Assembly: GCA_965238025.1 (NCBI GenBank)
Contig: OZ250162.1
Span: 62,001-126,000 of the forward strand
DNA from: Pelagihabitans sp965238025
Lineage (GTDB): Bacteria > Bacteroidota > Bacteroidia > Flavobacteriales > Flavobacteriaceae
Direction: 5' to 3'
Length of the DNA: 64,000 nucleotides
The position numbers were made by a program, and so were the translations under genes. The first letter of the stretch is position 1, and each line of letters begins with the position of its first letter. The notes beneath the pieces were generated by a model that was given only the letters and a program-made list of their open reading frames with translations, ran no database searches and was not told the DNA's origin. This document shows, piece by piece, positions 46,434-53,605 of the stretch.

Positions 46434-46661
46434 TTATAAATCGAAAACGGAGGTTCTTTTGGTATAGACCAAGTCTTTGATCTTAAGCCAAAAAGCTACA
46501 AAAAGATATACGGCAAAGCCAAAACCCAAGGTTACGAAAGTAAGGTAAATGAATGATGTTCGTACTATTCTCGCCCTAATACCCAAGCGTTCCGCAATAC
46601 GCCGGCACACTTCAAAACCACGTTTTTGAAAGTAATATAATAGCGTGTAGAAAAAGTTCAT
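46434..46661 (-). CDS. PspC domain protein
   Basis: The 75-residue product has an N-terminal amphipathic part (KRGFEVCRRIAERLGIRARIVRTSF, of which RIAERLGIRARIVR is the core) and one membrane segment at about 38-60. It matches the PspC domain. PspC proteins sense membrane stress in Proteobacteria; here only the single domain is present. It probably shares a transcript with the potassium channel gene 2 bp downstream. Confidence 0.87.
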   Translation of the reverse strand: MNFFYTLLYYFQKRGFEVCRRIAERLGIRARIVRTSFIYLTFVTLGFGFAVYLFVAFWLKIKDLVYTKRTSVFDL

Positions 46662-46805
46662 GCGATAAAATTAAATAAAAAGTCGGCAGTCTGGGTGTAT
46701 CTTCTAGAGGTTTTTAGTTCATTTCAGTAATATTAATACAGGCAATTACACTAAAAGTCGCACAGTTATAAGTTGACAACTTTCACCTTTTTATGGTATA
46801 CGTTT

Positions 46806-48083
46806 TTACCCTCCTATTAATTTGTTCCCTACTGCACACCGTAGGCATTTATTTTTAGTGCAGTATTCATTATAGAGTTGTAGCATCGCCTGACTACCCC
46901 TTGCATTTTTAGTCAATACACCATGCTCTTTAAACTTGTTGATAATACTATTCTCCTCTTTTTTGATTGCCTTTATTATCGTCTTTATTTCTAAATTTAC
47001 TTCTTTTCCGGTATGCTTGGCATAACAAAATTTTAGGGGAAGAACGGTATTAATGACTAGCAAATCAATAAATTTTTTGCTTAGCTTTTTCTTACTTTTC
47101 TTCGATACTTTGCCGAAAGTAAAATGATCATCCCAGTAAGGGCTCGCAGAAATGTCAAAAATCAAATGAAGTTGTTCTACACTTTCGGCAGCTATAATCT
47201 TATGGAATAAACCCCGATGAATGGCATATAAATTGGCCAATTGCGATAGACGAATGGTTGGGAAATTAGGCGGACGCAGTTTAAAAAATTCTGGTTTTAG
47301 CACGGCCTCAATTACTAAATCGTACTTATTTTTTTGATATTTAAATTCCTTTTTTAAATGAATATAGTATTCGTCTATTATGCCATCATCCTCTAACAAA
47401 TGGCTCATTCCGAATAAAACGCTCTCCAACTGTAGAATATTGGCCTGAAGTTTTCGAAGAGTTGAAAAATTCAACACATTGGCGAGACTTAAAAATGCTT
47501 CTGCATTAATCTTCAGCCCGAAGTTTTTCAGCAACAAGGTAAATAACACCTGTTCCCAATCATTTTTAGATTGCTTGAGCAGCTTAAAAACCAAGGTGGA
47601 TTTCTGCTCCAAACGTTCAAAATAGAGGCGCTCCATCCAATTTTCCAGAGTAAAGGCATCTATTTCAGCAATTTCGTTTTCACAATTAATGAATGTTTTT
47701 CTATTCTTATCAAAGAGATTTTGATACCTATTGAGGATATCATCAGAAATGTAATCCTTTAACTGTAAGGTGGGTATTTCAGAATTGTCGCTTCGAAACA
47801 CTTTACCATCATCCTCCCAGACCACATGTAATATTACATTGTTGTATTTTGAATCCCGTTCGTGGTTGTGAACGTACCAATCAGAAGATTTTAAATGAAT
47901 TTCTATATTTCCCGCCCAAAGTTGATCTTCCACTTGAACCTTAGCATTAAAAAAATCGGGGCCGGCGAGATGGTTATGACTTCCCACATCTAGAACTTGA
48001 ATTTTCTCCCCTGTTGAGGCAACCAAATCCCGGAATTGTAATTTCTTATATTTCCATATAAAGTGAAGAAGATCTTCTCTCAT
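46806..48083 (-). CDS. DUF2851 family protein
   Basis: The start at 48083 (MREDLLHFIWKYKKLQ) agrees with the family. An in-frame ATG at 48095 would add MHNI. The product has no signal peptide or membrane segment. It contains LDVGSHNHLAGPDFFNAKVQ and WAGNIEIHLKSSDWYVHNH, the DUF2851 hallmarks, and a Cys-rich end (CTKNKCLRCAVG). Four Cys at the end suggest a metal site, but the function is unknown. It faces away from the peroxiredoxin-like gene. Confidence 0.9.
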   Translation of the reverse strand: MREDLLHFIWKYKKLQFRDLVASTGEKIQVLDVGSHNHLAGPDFFNAKVQVEDQLWAGNIEIHLKSSDWYVHNHERDSKYNNVILHVVWEDDGKVFRSDNSEIPTLQLKDYISDDILNRYQNLFDKNRKTFINCENEIAEIDAFTLENWMERLYFERLEQKSTLVFKLLKQSKNDWEQVLFTLLLKNFGLKINAEAFLSLANVLNFSTLRKLQANILQLESVLFGMSHLLEDDGIIDEYYIHLKKEFKYQKNKYDLVIEAVLKPEFFKLRPPNFPTIRLSQLANLYAIHRGLFHKIIAAESVEQLHLIFDISASPYWDDHFTFGKVSKKSKKKLSKKFIDLLVINTVLPLKFCYAKHTGKEVNLEIKTIIKAIKKEENSIINKFKEHGVLTKNARGSQAMLQLYNEYCTKNKCLRCAVGNKLIGG

Positions 48084-48146
48084 TATATTATGCATATACA
48101 GTAAATATAGTAAGGAATGACCTTTCTTTGTGTCTATAAGAAACTT

Positions 48147-49013
48147 ATGGTAACTATTACAAGCATATTGCGTTCCTTGTTTATTTCGCTCTTCCCATTT
48201 ACTGCATTGCTGGTCCTCATTTATACGGGAATATCTTTTTTCGAAAATGATTCTCCATGGGGCATAGCCGGAACTTTTCTAATTGCCATGAGCATCGTGG
48301 CATTTTTTTCTGGTCTTTTTATAAAACCGAGAGCAAGAACCGATGCTAATTTAAAACTGTATTCCGTTCTGGTTGCCGCTGGCTTCGTCATTAGTTTGTT
48401 AGTGGTACTAGCACCCAAACATTCTAATAAAATCCATTTGTTGCTGAGCTTGTTTCTGGCCGTTGGTTGGATCGTATACTTAAGATGGTATTCCATTTTT
48501 CCAAACAGGGAAAATGAAGGTTTGCAAGTCGGAAAGCAATTGGAAACATTTCAATTGGAAGATTTGGAGAAAAAATCAATTTCTTCTGATTTCTTTCTGG
48601 GAAACCCTAGTATTTTCCTTTTCTATCGAGGTAATTGGTGCCCGTTATGTATGGCCCAGATAAAAGAAATTGCAGGCTTATACGGCGAACTGGAAAAGTT
48701 AGGGGTGAATACGGTTTTAATAAGTCCGCAACCCCACACCCATACTAAAAGCCTAGCCGAGAAATTCAATGTAAACTTCCATTTTTTGGTAGATTACAAA
48801 AACAAAGTAGCGGAACAGTTGGGAATATTGGCATCTAACGGAATCCCCTCCGGCTTTCAAGTATTAGGTTACGATAGCGATACCGTAATGCCGACGGTAA
48901 TCATAACCGATAAAAATGGAAAAATCATTTTTGCAGACCTAACCGATAATTATCGGTTAAGGCCAGAGCCAGAAGTTTTTTTACGGATTATTAGAGAATC
49001 GATTACTCCGTAA
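48147..49013 (+). CDS. Membrane-anchored peroxiredoxin-like protein (AhpC/TSA fold)
   Basis: The start at 48147 (MVTITSILRSLFISLF) is preferred; an upstream ATG at 48117 is possible. Four or so hydrophobic segments occupy about residues 1-120, which anchor the protein. The C-terminal thioredoxin-like domain carries YRGNWCPLCMAQIKEIAG, with the CxxC in the usual AhpC/TSA position, and later VDYKNKVAEQLGI. It could reduce peroxides or serve as a thiol-disulfide protein at the membrane. Its 3' end overlaps the convergent rhodanese gene by 11 bp. Confidence 0.88.
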   Translation: MVTITSILRSLFISLFPFTALLVLIYTGISFFENDSPWGIAGTFLIAMSIVAFFSGLFIKPRARTDANLKLYSVLVAAGFVISLLVVLAPKHSNKIHLLLSLFLAVGWIVYLRWYSIFPNRENEGLQVGKQLETFQLEDLEKKSISSDFFLGNPSIFLFYRGNWCPLCMAQIKEIAGLYGELEKLGVNTVLISPQPHTHTKSLAEKFNVNFHFLVDYKNKVAEQLGILASNGIPSGFQVLGYDSDTVMPTVIITDKNGKIIFADLTDNYRLRPEPEVFLRIIRESITP

Positions 49014-49317
49014 CCTCGCCCTCCCAATCGTTGAAACCGCCAAGTAGATTATAAGTACTTTCAAAACCAACACTATTCATTATGGCACAAGCCTGGCTAC
49101 TCCTATTGCCACTACGGCAATAAACATAGTAGTTTTTTGACTTATCCAATTTTTCAAGTCCATCAAGAAAACCCTGGCCTAAATAAATATCTATTTGTTT
49201 TGCATTGGGAATGTAACCATCGGCCACCTCATCATCCGTTCGAACGTCCAGGATAAATGCGTTGTTGTCCTGGTTTAATTGTTCAACCCATTCCTCCTGC
49301 GATAAATCTATCATCAA
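49003..49317 (-). CDS. Rhodanese-like domain protein
   Basis: The 104-residue product is a single rhodanese domain with the active-site loop CRSGNRSSQA (Cys about 67). The beginning ILDVRTDDEVADGYIPNA is characteristic. Such proteins transfer sulfur or serve as small thiol carriers. The start may be 49317 or 49314 (two ATGs in a row). It overlaps the convergent peroxiredoxin-like gene by 11 bp. Confidence 0.92.
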   Translation of the reverse strand: MMIDLSQEEWVEQLNQDNNAFILDVRTDDEVADGYIPNAKQIDIYLGQGFLDGLEKLDKSKNYYVYCRSGNRSSQACAIMNSVGFESTYNLLGGFNDWEGEVTE

Positions 49318-49334
49318 AAACTGTTTTTACTGTC

Positions 49335-49354
49335 ATTCCCGTGAAGTCGGGAAT
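49335..49354. repeat. REP-like palindrome ATTCCCG...CGGGAAT
   Basis: A 7-bp stem with a 6-nt loop (TGAAGT), preceded by TGTC. It lies upstream of the rhodanese gene and resembles the element at 39344. Confidence 0.65.
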
Positions 49355-49439
49355 CTACATATTAATATCTTCTCAAAAATACAATTTCCATACCAAAGCG
49401 ACGCTATCGATTTTTAACAAAAAAATATAGTAATGTTCA

Positions 49440-49478
49440 TTGTAGAAAACGAAAACGAAGCTACATTTGTATATACAA
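49440..49478 (+). promoter_or_regulatory. marR promoter with overlapping palindromic operator
   Basis: TTG (49440-49442) and TACATTTG (49462-49469) are 19 nt apart. The perfect 12-bp palindrome TTGTATATACAA (49467-49478) overlaps the -7 box and the start site. I infer an operator for the MarR protein encoded directly downstream. Confidence 0.55.
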
Positions 49479-49491
49479 TTGTTGTAGCTAC

Positions 49492-49938
49492 ATGAACGTA
49501 GAGCAAATCATTAAGACGGAGAAAAAAATTCCACTAAAAAAGAGGACGGTAATTCATTTTATGCTGGTAAACAATATGGTAAATGAGACTATTACGAAAG
49601 CCTTAAAACCATTTGGTGTTTCGATACAGCAATTTAATGTGCTTCGCATTTTAAGGGGCCAAAAAGACCAACCCTCAAACCTTTCTACCTTAAACGAAAG
49701 AATGGTAACCAAAATGAGTAATACGACCCGCCTGGTTGACAAGTTAATTTTAAAGGACTATGTAAATCGTATTACCTGTCCGACAAACCGGCGTAAAATT
49801 GAAATTTCCATTACGGAAAAGGGGAAGGAGGCCCTAAAAAAAATGGATGATGTGATTAACGAGGCCGAGGAAAACATCCTCCAAAATTTCTCTAAAAAAG
49901 AGTTGCAGCAGCTTAACGGCCTGCTCGATAAGTTTTAA
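49492..49938 (+). CDS. MarR family transcriptional regulator
   Basis: The 148-residue product is a winged-helix repressor (about 38-120: QFNVLRILRGQKDQPSNLSTLNERMVTKMSNTTRLVDKL, of which NERMVTKMSNTTRLVDKL is the recognition helix region). A wing with CPTNRRKIEISITEKG follows. It likely dimerises and binds the palindrome in front of its own gene. The yceI-like gene lies about 50 bp downstream in the same direction and may be a target. Confidence 0.9.
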   Translation: MNVEQIIKTEKKIPLKKRTVIHFMLVNNMVNETITKALKPFGVSIQQFNVLRILRGQKDQPSNLSTLNERMVTKMSNTTRLVDKLILKDYVNRITCPTNRRKIEISITEKGKEALKKMDDVINEAEENILQNFSKKELQQLNGLLDKF

Positions 49939-49987
49939 AACAAGTTCAGAATAAACACGGTTTACTAATTATTTTTTAAATTTTACA

Positions 49988-50569
49988 ATGATGAAAAAAG
50001 GAGTTTTAAGTATAGCATTCGCAATGGTTTTTGCGTTTGTAGGAACCGCTACGGAACCTATAGATGGCGAAAAGAAAGAAATAAATACCGAAGCGAGCAC
50101 GATTACATGGAAAGCGTATAAAGTGACAGGTTCGCATACAGGAACAGTTGACCTACAATCAGGCGCATTGATATTCGACGGCGATAAGCTTTCAGGCGGT
50201 GAGTTTGTTGTTGATATGCCTACATTGGTATCAACCGATTTGGAAGGGGAATACAAAGGAAAATTAGAAGGACATTTGAAATCTGATGATTTCTTCGGGG
50301 TTGCAACCCATCCAACGGCAAGATTGGTATTTACAGCTGTAAAAGCCTCAGGTAAAAATTCATATGACGTAACCGGGGACCTTACTATAAAGGGTATTAC
50401 CAAACCTGTTACCTTTGATGTATCTGTCTATGGCAGTAAGGCTACGGCCACTTTAAAGGTTGATAGGGCCAACTATGATGTAAAATACGGTTCAGGTAGT
50501 TTCTTTGAGAACTTGGGCGACAAAACCATTTATGACGAATTCGATTTAGTGGTAGACCTAGAATTTTAA
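49988..50569 (+). CDS. YceI family periplasmic protein
   Basis: The 193-residue product has a signal peptide (MMKKGVLSIAFAMVFAFVGTATE) and the YceI lipocalin-like domain (ITWKAYKVTGSHTGTVDL, HLKSDDFFGVATHPTA, VTGDLTIKGITKPVTFDV). The fold is known to bind isoprenoids such as polyprenyl pyrophosphate or ubiquinone-like lipids. Its ligand here is unknown. A strong terminator follows. Confidence 0.93.
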   Translation: MMKKGVLSIAFAMVFAFVGTATEPIDGEKKEINTEASTITWKAYKVTGSHTGTVDLQSGALIFDGDKLSGGEFVVDMPTLVSTDLEGEYKGKLEGHLKSDDFFGVATHPTARLVFTAVKASGKNSYDVTGDLTIKGITKPVTFDVSVYGSKATATLKVDRANYDVKYGSGSFFENLGDKTIYDEFDLVVDLEF

Positions 50570-50610
50570 GGTCTATAACAATAACCAAACTTAACCTAAC
50601 AGTTAAGTGG

Positions 50611-50641
50611 CCCTGCATTTAGTAAAATGCGGGGTTTTTTT
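50611..50641 (+). terminator. Intrinsic terminator after yceI-like gene
   Basis: CCCTGCATTT pairs with AAATGCGGGG around AGTA, with a T-run behind it. It separates the marR-yceI transcript from the trp promoter 20 bp downstream. Confidence 0.85.
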
Positions 50642-50660
50642 GTTTTTATTTGTAACGGTA

Positions 50661-50691
50661 TTGGTGATTTTAAAAATGATTTCTATATTTG
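50661..50691 (+). promoter_or_regulatory. trp operon promoter
   Basis: TTG (50661-50663) and TATATTTG (50684-50691) are 20 nt apart, a good fit to the Bacteroidota consensus. The predicted start site falls at or next to the leader-peptide ATG (50696). Confidence 0.65.
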
Positions 50692-50695
50692 ATCA

Positions 50696-50752
50696 ATGCA
50701 ATTAGGAAACACAAATACTTGGTGGTGGAACAACTCTCGACGATTATCGTGA
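50696..50752 (+). CDS. trpL: trp leader peptide (attenuation)
   Basis: The 18-codon ORF MQLGNTNTWWWNNSRRLS ends in TGA. Three consecutive TGG codons at 50720-50728 are the classical Trp sensor. A ribosome stalled here when charged tRNA-Trp is scarce would leave the end of the leader RNA free. The leader ATG sits about at the predicted transcription start, so the mRNA may be leaderless. No Shine-Dalgarno is present. Confidence 0.88.
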   Translation: MQLGNTNTWWWNNSRRLS

Positions 50753-50780
50753 GCTGAGCATCATTGTAGTAAAACTATAT

Positions 50781-50809
50781 AAGGCTTGTCGTCACGACAA
50801 GCCTTTTTT
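50781..50809 (+). terminator. trp attenuator terminator
   Basis: AAGGCTTGTCG (50781-50791) pairs perfectly with CGACAAGCCTT (50795-50805) around TCA, followed by a T-run. TCGTGA at the end of the leader ORF (50747-50752, including its stop) can pair with TCACGA (50792-50797) inside this stem, a possible antiterminator. Only six pairs support that alternative. Confidence 0.8.
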
Positions 50810-50830
50810 AATACAGAGGTTTTACCTTCT

Positions 50831-50849
50831 TTTCGACGAAGGTCGAAAT
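50831..50849 (+). repeat. Left inverted repeat of the GIY-YIG cassette
   Basis: The 19-bp TTTCGACGAAGGTCGAAAT is the exact reverse complement of 51190-51208. The copy is itself a hairpin (TTTCGAC GAAG GTCGAAA). Confidence 0.85.
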
Positions 50850-50873
50850 CCTTTTGAAACTAGAAATAATATT

Positions 50874-51167
50874 TTGGATGGAAAAGACTTCTACATATAC
50901 ATCATAACCAATAAAAAGCTGGGAACACTTTACATCGGTTATACAAATGATATGAAAGATAGAATTAAAAGGCATAAATCAGGTAATGGAAGTGTATTTG
51001 CAAAAAGATATAATCTCGACAAGCTTGTATATTATGAAAAATATAAATTCCCCAATGTTGCAATAAAAAGGGAAAAACAATTGAAGAAATGGAAACGTCA
51101 ATGGAAAATCAACCTAGTAAATGATTTTAATCCCGATTGGAAAGATTTGACCTATTTCTTTGAATAA
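50874..51167 (+). CDS. GIY-YIG nuclease family protein, inserted in the trp operon
   Basis: The start is a TTG at 50874; no in-frame ATG precedes the domain. The 97-residue product has the GIY-YIG core: YIYIITNKKLGTLYIGYTNDMKDRIKRHKSG (core YIY, YIGYT and RIKRH), plus the conserved Glu/Tyr-Lys region YYEKYKFPNVAIKREKQLKKWKR. Small single-domain GIY-YIG genes are scattered in Bacteroidota genomes. It lies between the attenuator and trpE, flanked by perfect 19-bp inverted repeats, which marks it as an inserted unit. It would be transcribed under Trp attenuation. Its function is unknown. Confidence 0.88.
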   Translation: MDGKDFYIYIITNKKLGTLYIGYTNDMKDRIKRHKSGNGSVFAKRYNLDKLVYYEKYKFPNVAIKREKQLKKWKRQWKINLVNDFNPDWKDLTYFFE

Positions 51168-51189
51168 AAATTTAGTAGACATTAACCTA

Positions 51190-51208
51190 ATTTCGACCTT
51201 CGTCGAAA
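51190..51208 (-). repeat. Right inverted repeat of the GIY-YIG cassette
   Basis: The 19-bp ATTTCGACCTTCGTCGAAA mirrors the left copy at 50831-50849 exactly. It lies 22 bp before the trpE ATG. Confidence 0.85.
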
Positions 51209-51229
51209 TGAAATTAAAGATTTCATTGC

Positions 51230-52627
51230 ATGAAATACCATTTACAATCATATCACAAGAAGATTCTGGCGGACACCATCACGCCGGTAAGTGTCTATTT
51301 AAAAATCAGGGATAGATTTCCGAATAGCATTCTTCTTGAAAGTAGCGATTACCATGCCAACGATAATAGTTTTTCATACATCTGTTGCAACCCGATTGCC
51401 TCCATTAAAGTGGAAAATGAAATTGTAATTCAGCAATTTCCAGATGGTTCTTCAGATAAAATCAATATTGATGATCAAACCGATGTGGTACAAATCATCA
51501 ATGATTTTAGCGAGCGCTTTGAAGGAGCGAAAAGTGATTTCAAGTTCATAGACAATGGACTCTTTGGTTATATGGCCTACGACGCTGTTAGGTATTATGA
51601 AGATGTGAAACTTTCTAGAAAAGAGGGTTCGGTTACCATTCCTGATATCTATTATGCGGTGTATCAAAATATTATTGCCATCAATCATTTTAAAAATGAG
51701 GCCTATATTTTTGCCAACTGCTTTAATACGAAAAACAATGTTCCTGAAATTGAGCAGCTGCTAAAAGTTAAGAACTTTGCCTCCTATAATTTTTCTTTGG
51801 ATGGCAATGCTATCTCCAATCTTAAAGATGAAGAATATAAAGAGCATGTAGCCCTTGCAAAAAAACATTGTCAACGAGGAGATGTTTTTCAACTTGTTTT
51901 ATCCCGTCGGTTTTCACAAGGTTTTAAAGGGGATGAATTTAATGTATACCGGGCGCTACGCTCCATAAATCCGTCGCCATACCTATTTTATTTCGATTAT
52001 GGGGATTTTAAGATTTTCGGAAGTTCGCCGGAAGCCCAGCTCATTGTTAAAGATGGTACGGCAGAAATTCATCCCATTGCCGGAACATTCAAGCGTACCG
52101 GAAATGACGAACAGGATGCCATCCTAGCGAAGCAATTGACCGAAGATGATAAGGAAAATAGTGAGCATGTAATGTTGGTCGACCTCGCCCGGAATGACTT
52201 AAGTCGCAACGGAAACATGGTTGAAGTAGCCAACTATAAGGAAGTACAGTTCTTTTCACATGTAATACATCTGGTATCTAAAGTTACGGGGCGAAAGAAA
52301 ATAGATATCCCAACCATGAAGGTCGTGGCAGATACCTTCCCAGCAGGAACATTAAGTGGTGCTCCAAAACATATGGCGATGCAATTGATCGAGAAATATG
52401 AGAAAACAAGTCGGGGCTATTATGGCGGTGCTATTGGTTTTATGGATTTTAAGGGAAATTTCAATCACGCCATTATGATAAGAACATTTCTTAGCAAAAA
52501 TCATGAGCTCCACTATCAGGCAGGTGCCGGATTAGTTGCGGCTTCAGATGCAAATAACGAATTACAGGAAACCTATAACAAACTTGGCGCTTTAACGAAA
52601 GCCTTGGAAATTGCTGAAACTATTTAA
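51230..52627 (+). CDS. trpE: Anthranilate synthase component I
   Basis: The 465-residue product catalyses the formation of anthranilate from chorismate, with ammonia supplied by TrpG. Conserved chorismate-binding segments are clear: VFQLVLSRRFSQGF, IFGSSPEAQLIVKDG, HPIAGTFKRTGN, LVDLARNDLSRNG, FPAGTLSGAPKHMAMQLI and YYGGAIGFMDF. The feedback-site region near the N-terminus reads LLESSDYHANDN, as in Trp-inhibited enzymes. It is the first biosynthetic gene of the operon and is separated from trpG by one base. Confidence 0.98.
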   Translation: MKYHLQSYHKKILADTITPVSVYLKIRDRFPNSILLESSDYHANDNSFSYICCNPIASIKVENEIVIQQFPDGSSDKINIDDQTDVVQIINDFSERFEGAKSDFKFIDNGLFGYMAYDAVRYYEDVKLSRKEGSVTIPDIYYAVYQNIIAINHFKNEAYIFANCFNTKNNVPEIEQLLKVKNFASYNFSLDGNAISNLKDEEYKEHVALAKKHCQRGDVFQLVLSRRFSQGFKGDEFNVYRALRSINPSPYLFYFDYGDFKIFGSSPEAQLIVKDGTAEIHPIAGTFKRTGNDEQDAILAKQLTEDDKENSEHVMLVDLARNDLSRNGNMVEVANYKEVQFFSHVIHLVSKVTGRKKIDIPTMKVVADTFPAGTLSGAPKHMAMQLIEKYEKTSRGYYGGAIGFMDFKGNFNHAIMIRTFLSKNHELHYQAGAGLVAASDANNELQETYNKLGALTKALEIAETI

Positions 52628-52628
52628 G

Positions 52629-53192
52629 ATGAAAAAGATACTTGTTATAGACAACTACGACAGCTTTACTTACAATTTGGTGCACTACCTAGAGGACCTA
52701 GATTACGAAGTGCTTGTAAAACGAAATGATCAATTGACCTTGAAGGAAGTAGACCAATTTGATAAGATTGTACTTTCCCCAGGCCCTGGAATTCCCGATG
52801 AGGCCGGGCTTTTAAAAGAAATCATCGCCAAATATGCCCCAACCAAAAGTATTTTTGGCGTGTGCTTAGGGCAACAAGCCATTGGCGAGGTTTTCGGAGG
52901 TACATTGGTGAATTTAGATGAGGTATACCACGGCATTGCCACCAAAATAAAGGTTGTTAAAGATGATATTTTGTTTGAAGGACTGCCCGAGGAAATTGAA
53001 GTAGGACGCTACCATTCGTGGGTGGTAAATCCAGAACTTCCTGAAGTTTTGGAAGCCACCTCTTTTGATGAAAACGGACAAGTAATGTCTTTGCGTCACA
53101 AAGAATATGATGTTTGCGCCGTACAGTTTCACCCCGAGTCTGTTTTGACTCCGGATGGAAAAAAGATTTTAGAGAATTGGTTAAACAGATAA
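52629..53192 (+). CDS. trpG: Anthranilate synthase component II (glutamine amidotransferase)
   Basis: The ATG at 52629 (MKKILVIDNYDSFTYNLVHYL) is the natural start. The class I amidotransferase triad is present: nucleophile Cys in GVCLGQQAIGEVFGG, His and Glu in VQFHPESVLT. SPGPG and HSW motifs are in place. It supplies ammonia from glutamine to TrpE. The gene after it is an inserted four-helix-bundle gene rather than trpD. Confidence 0.98.
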   Translation: MKKILVIDNYDSFTYNLVHYLEDLDYEVLVKRNDQLTLKEVDQFDKIVLSPGPGIPDEAGLLKEIIAKYAPTKSIFGVCLGQQAIGEVFGGTLVNLDEVYHGIATKIKVVKDDILFEGLPEEIEVGRYHSWVVNPELPEVLEATSFDENGQVMSLRHKEYDVCAVQFHPESVLTPDGKKILENWLNR

Positions 53193-53193
53193 G

Positions 53194-53217
53194 AGATTTG
53201 AGACAATAGATTTGAGA
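53194..53217 (+). repeat. Doubled 10-bp repeat left of the four-helix-bundle gene
   Basis: AGATTTGAGA occurs at 53194-53203 and 53208-53217. Its reverse complement TCTCAAATCT lies at 53565-53574, at the other end of the inserted gene, overlapping its stop. Confidence 0.7.
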
Positions 53218-53219
53218 CA

Positions 53220-53576
53220 ATGAACAATTATAAACAACTTATAGTTTGGCAAAAATCGGTATACCTTGCCGAAATAGTTTATAAATTGACATCAAAATTT
53301 CCTAAGGATGAAAAATATGGACTGACCAGTCAAGTTAGACGAAGTTCTGTTTCCATAGCTTCCAATATTGCGGAAGGGGCTGGTAGAAATTCCGAAAAAG
53401 AGTTTAGAAATTTTTTGGGAATAGCCAATGGCTCTTTGAACGAATTGAATACACAATTAGAAATAGCAAGAAGATTAAATATTTTGGATAGAGAAGAATT
53501 AAAAGAGATAACATCTCTAGGTGATGAAGTACAGAAAATGATATATACCCTCATCAAAAAGCATTCTCAAATCTAA
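53220..53576 (+). CDS. Four helix bundle protein (S23/IVP family), inserted in the trp operon
   Basis: The 118-residue product matches the 23S rRNA-intervening-sequence (four helix bundle) family: LIVWQKSVYLAEIVY, FPKDEKYGLTSQVRRSSVSIASNIAEGAGR and EFRNFLGIANGSLNELNTQLEIA, of which the cores are QVRRSSVSIASNIAEG and GSLNELNTQL. Family members were first seen inside 23S rRNA intervening sequences, and relatives occur in diversity-generating retroelements. The molecular function remains unknown. It lies between trpG and trpD, flanked by 10-bp inverted repeats, where no gene of Trp synthesis is expected. Confidence 0.92.
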   Translation: MNNYKQLIVWQKSVYLAEIVYKLTSKFPKDEKYGLTSQVRRSSVSIASNIAEGAGRNSEKEFRNFLGIANGSLNELNTQLEIARRLNILDREELKEITSLGDEVQKMIYTLIKKHSQI

Positions 53577-53605
53577 AGTCTAACATCTGATATCTTTTCA
53601 ACACA

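Noticed and set aside
53220..53576. Part of a 23S rRNA intervening sequence or a diversity-generating retroelement
   Set aside because: No rRNA, reverse transcriptase or template/variable repeat lies nearby; the gene stands alone in the trp operon.
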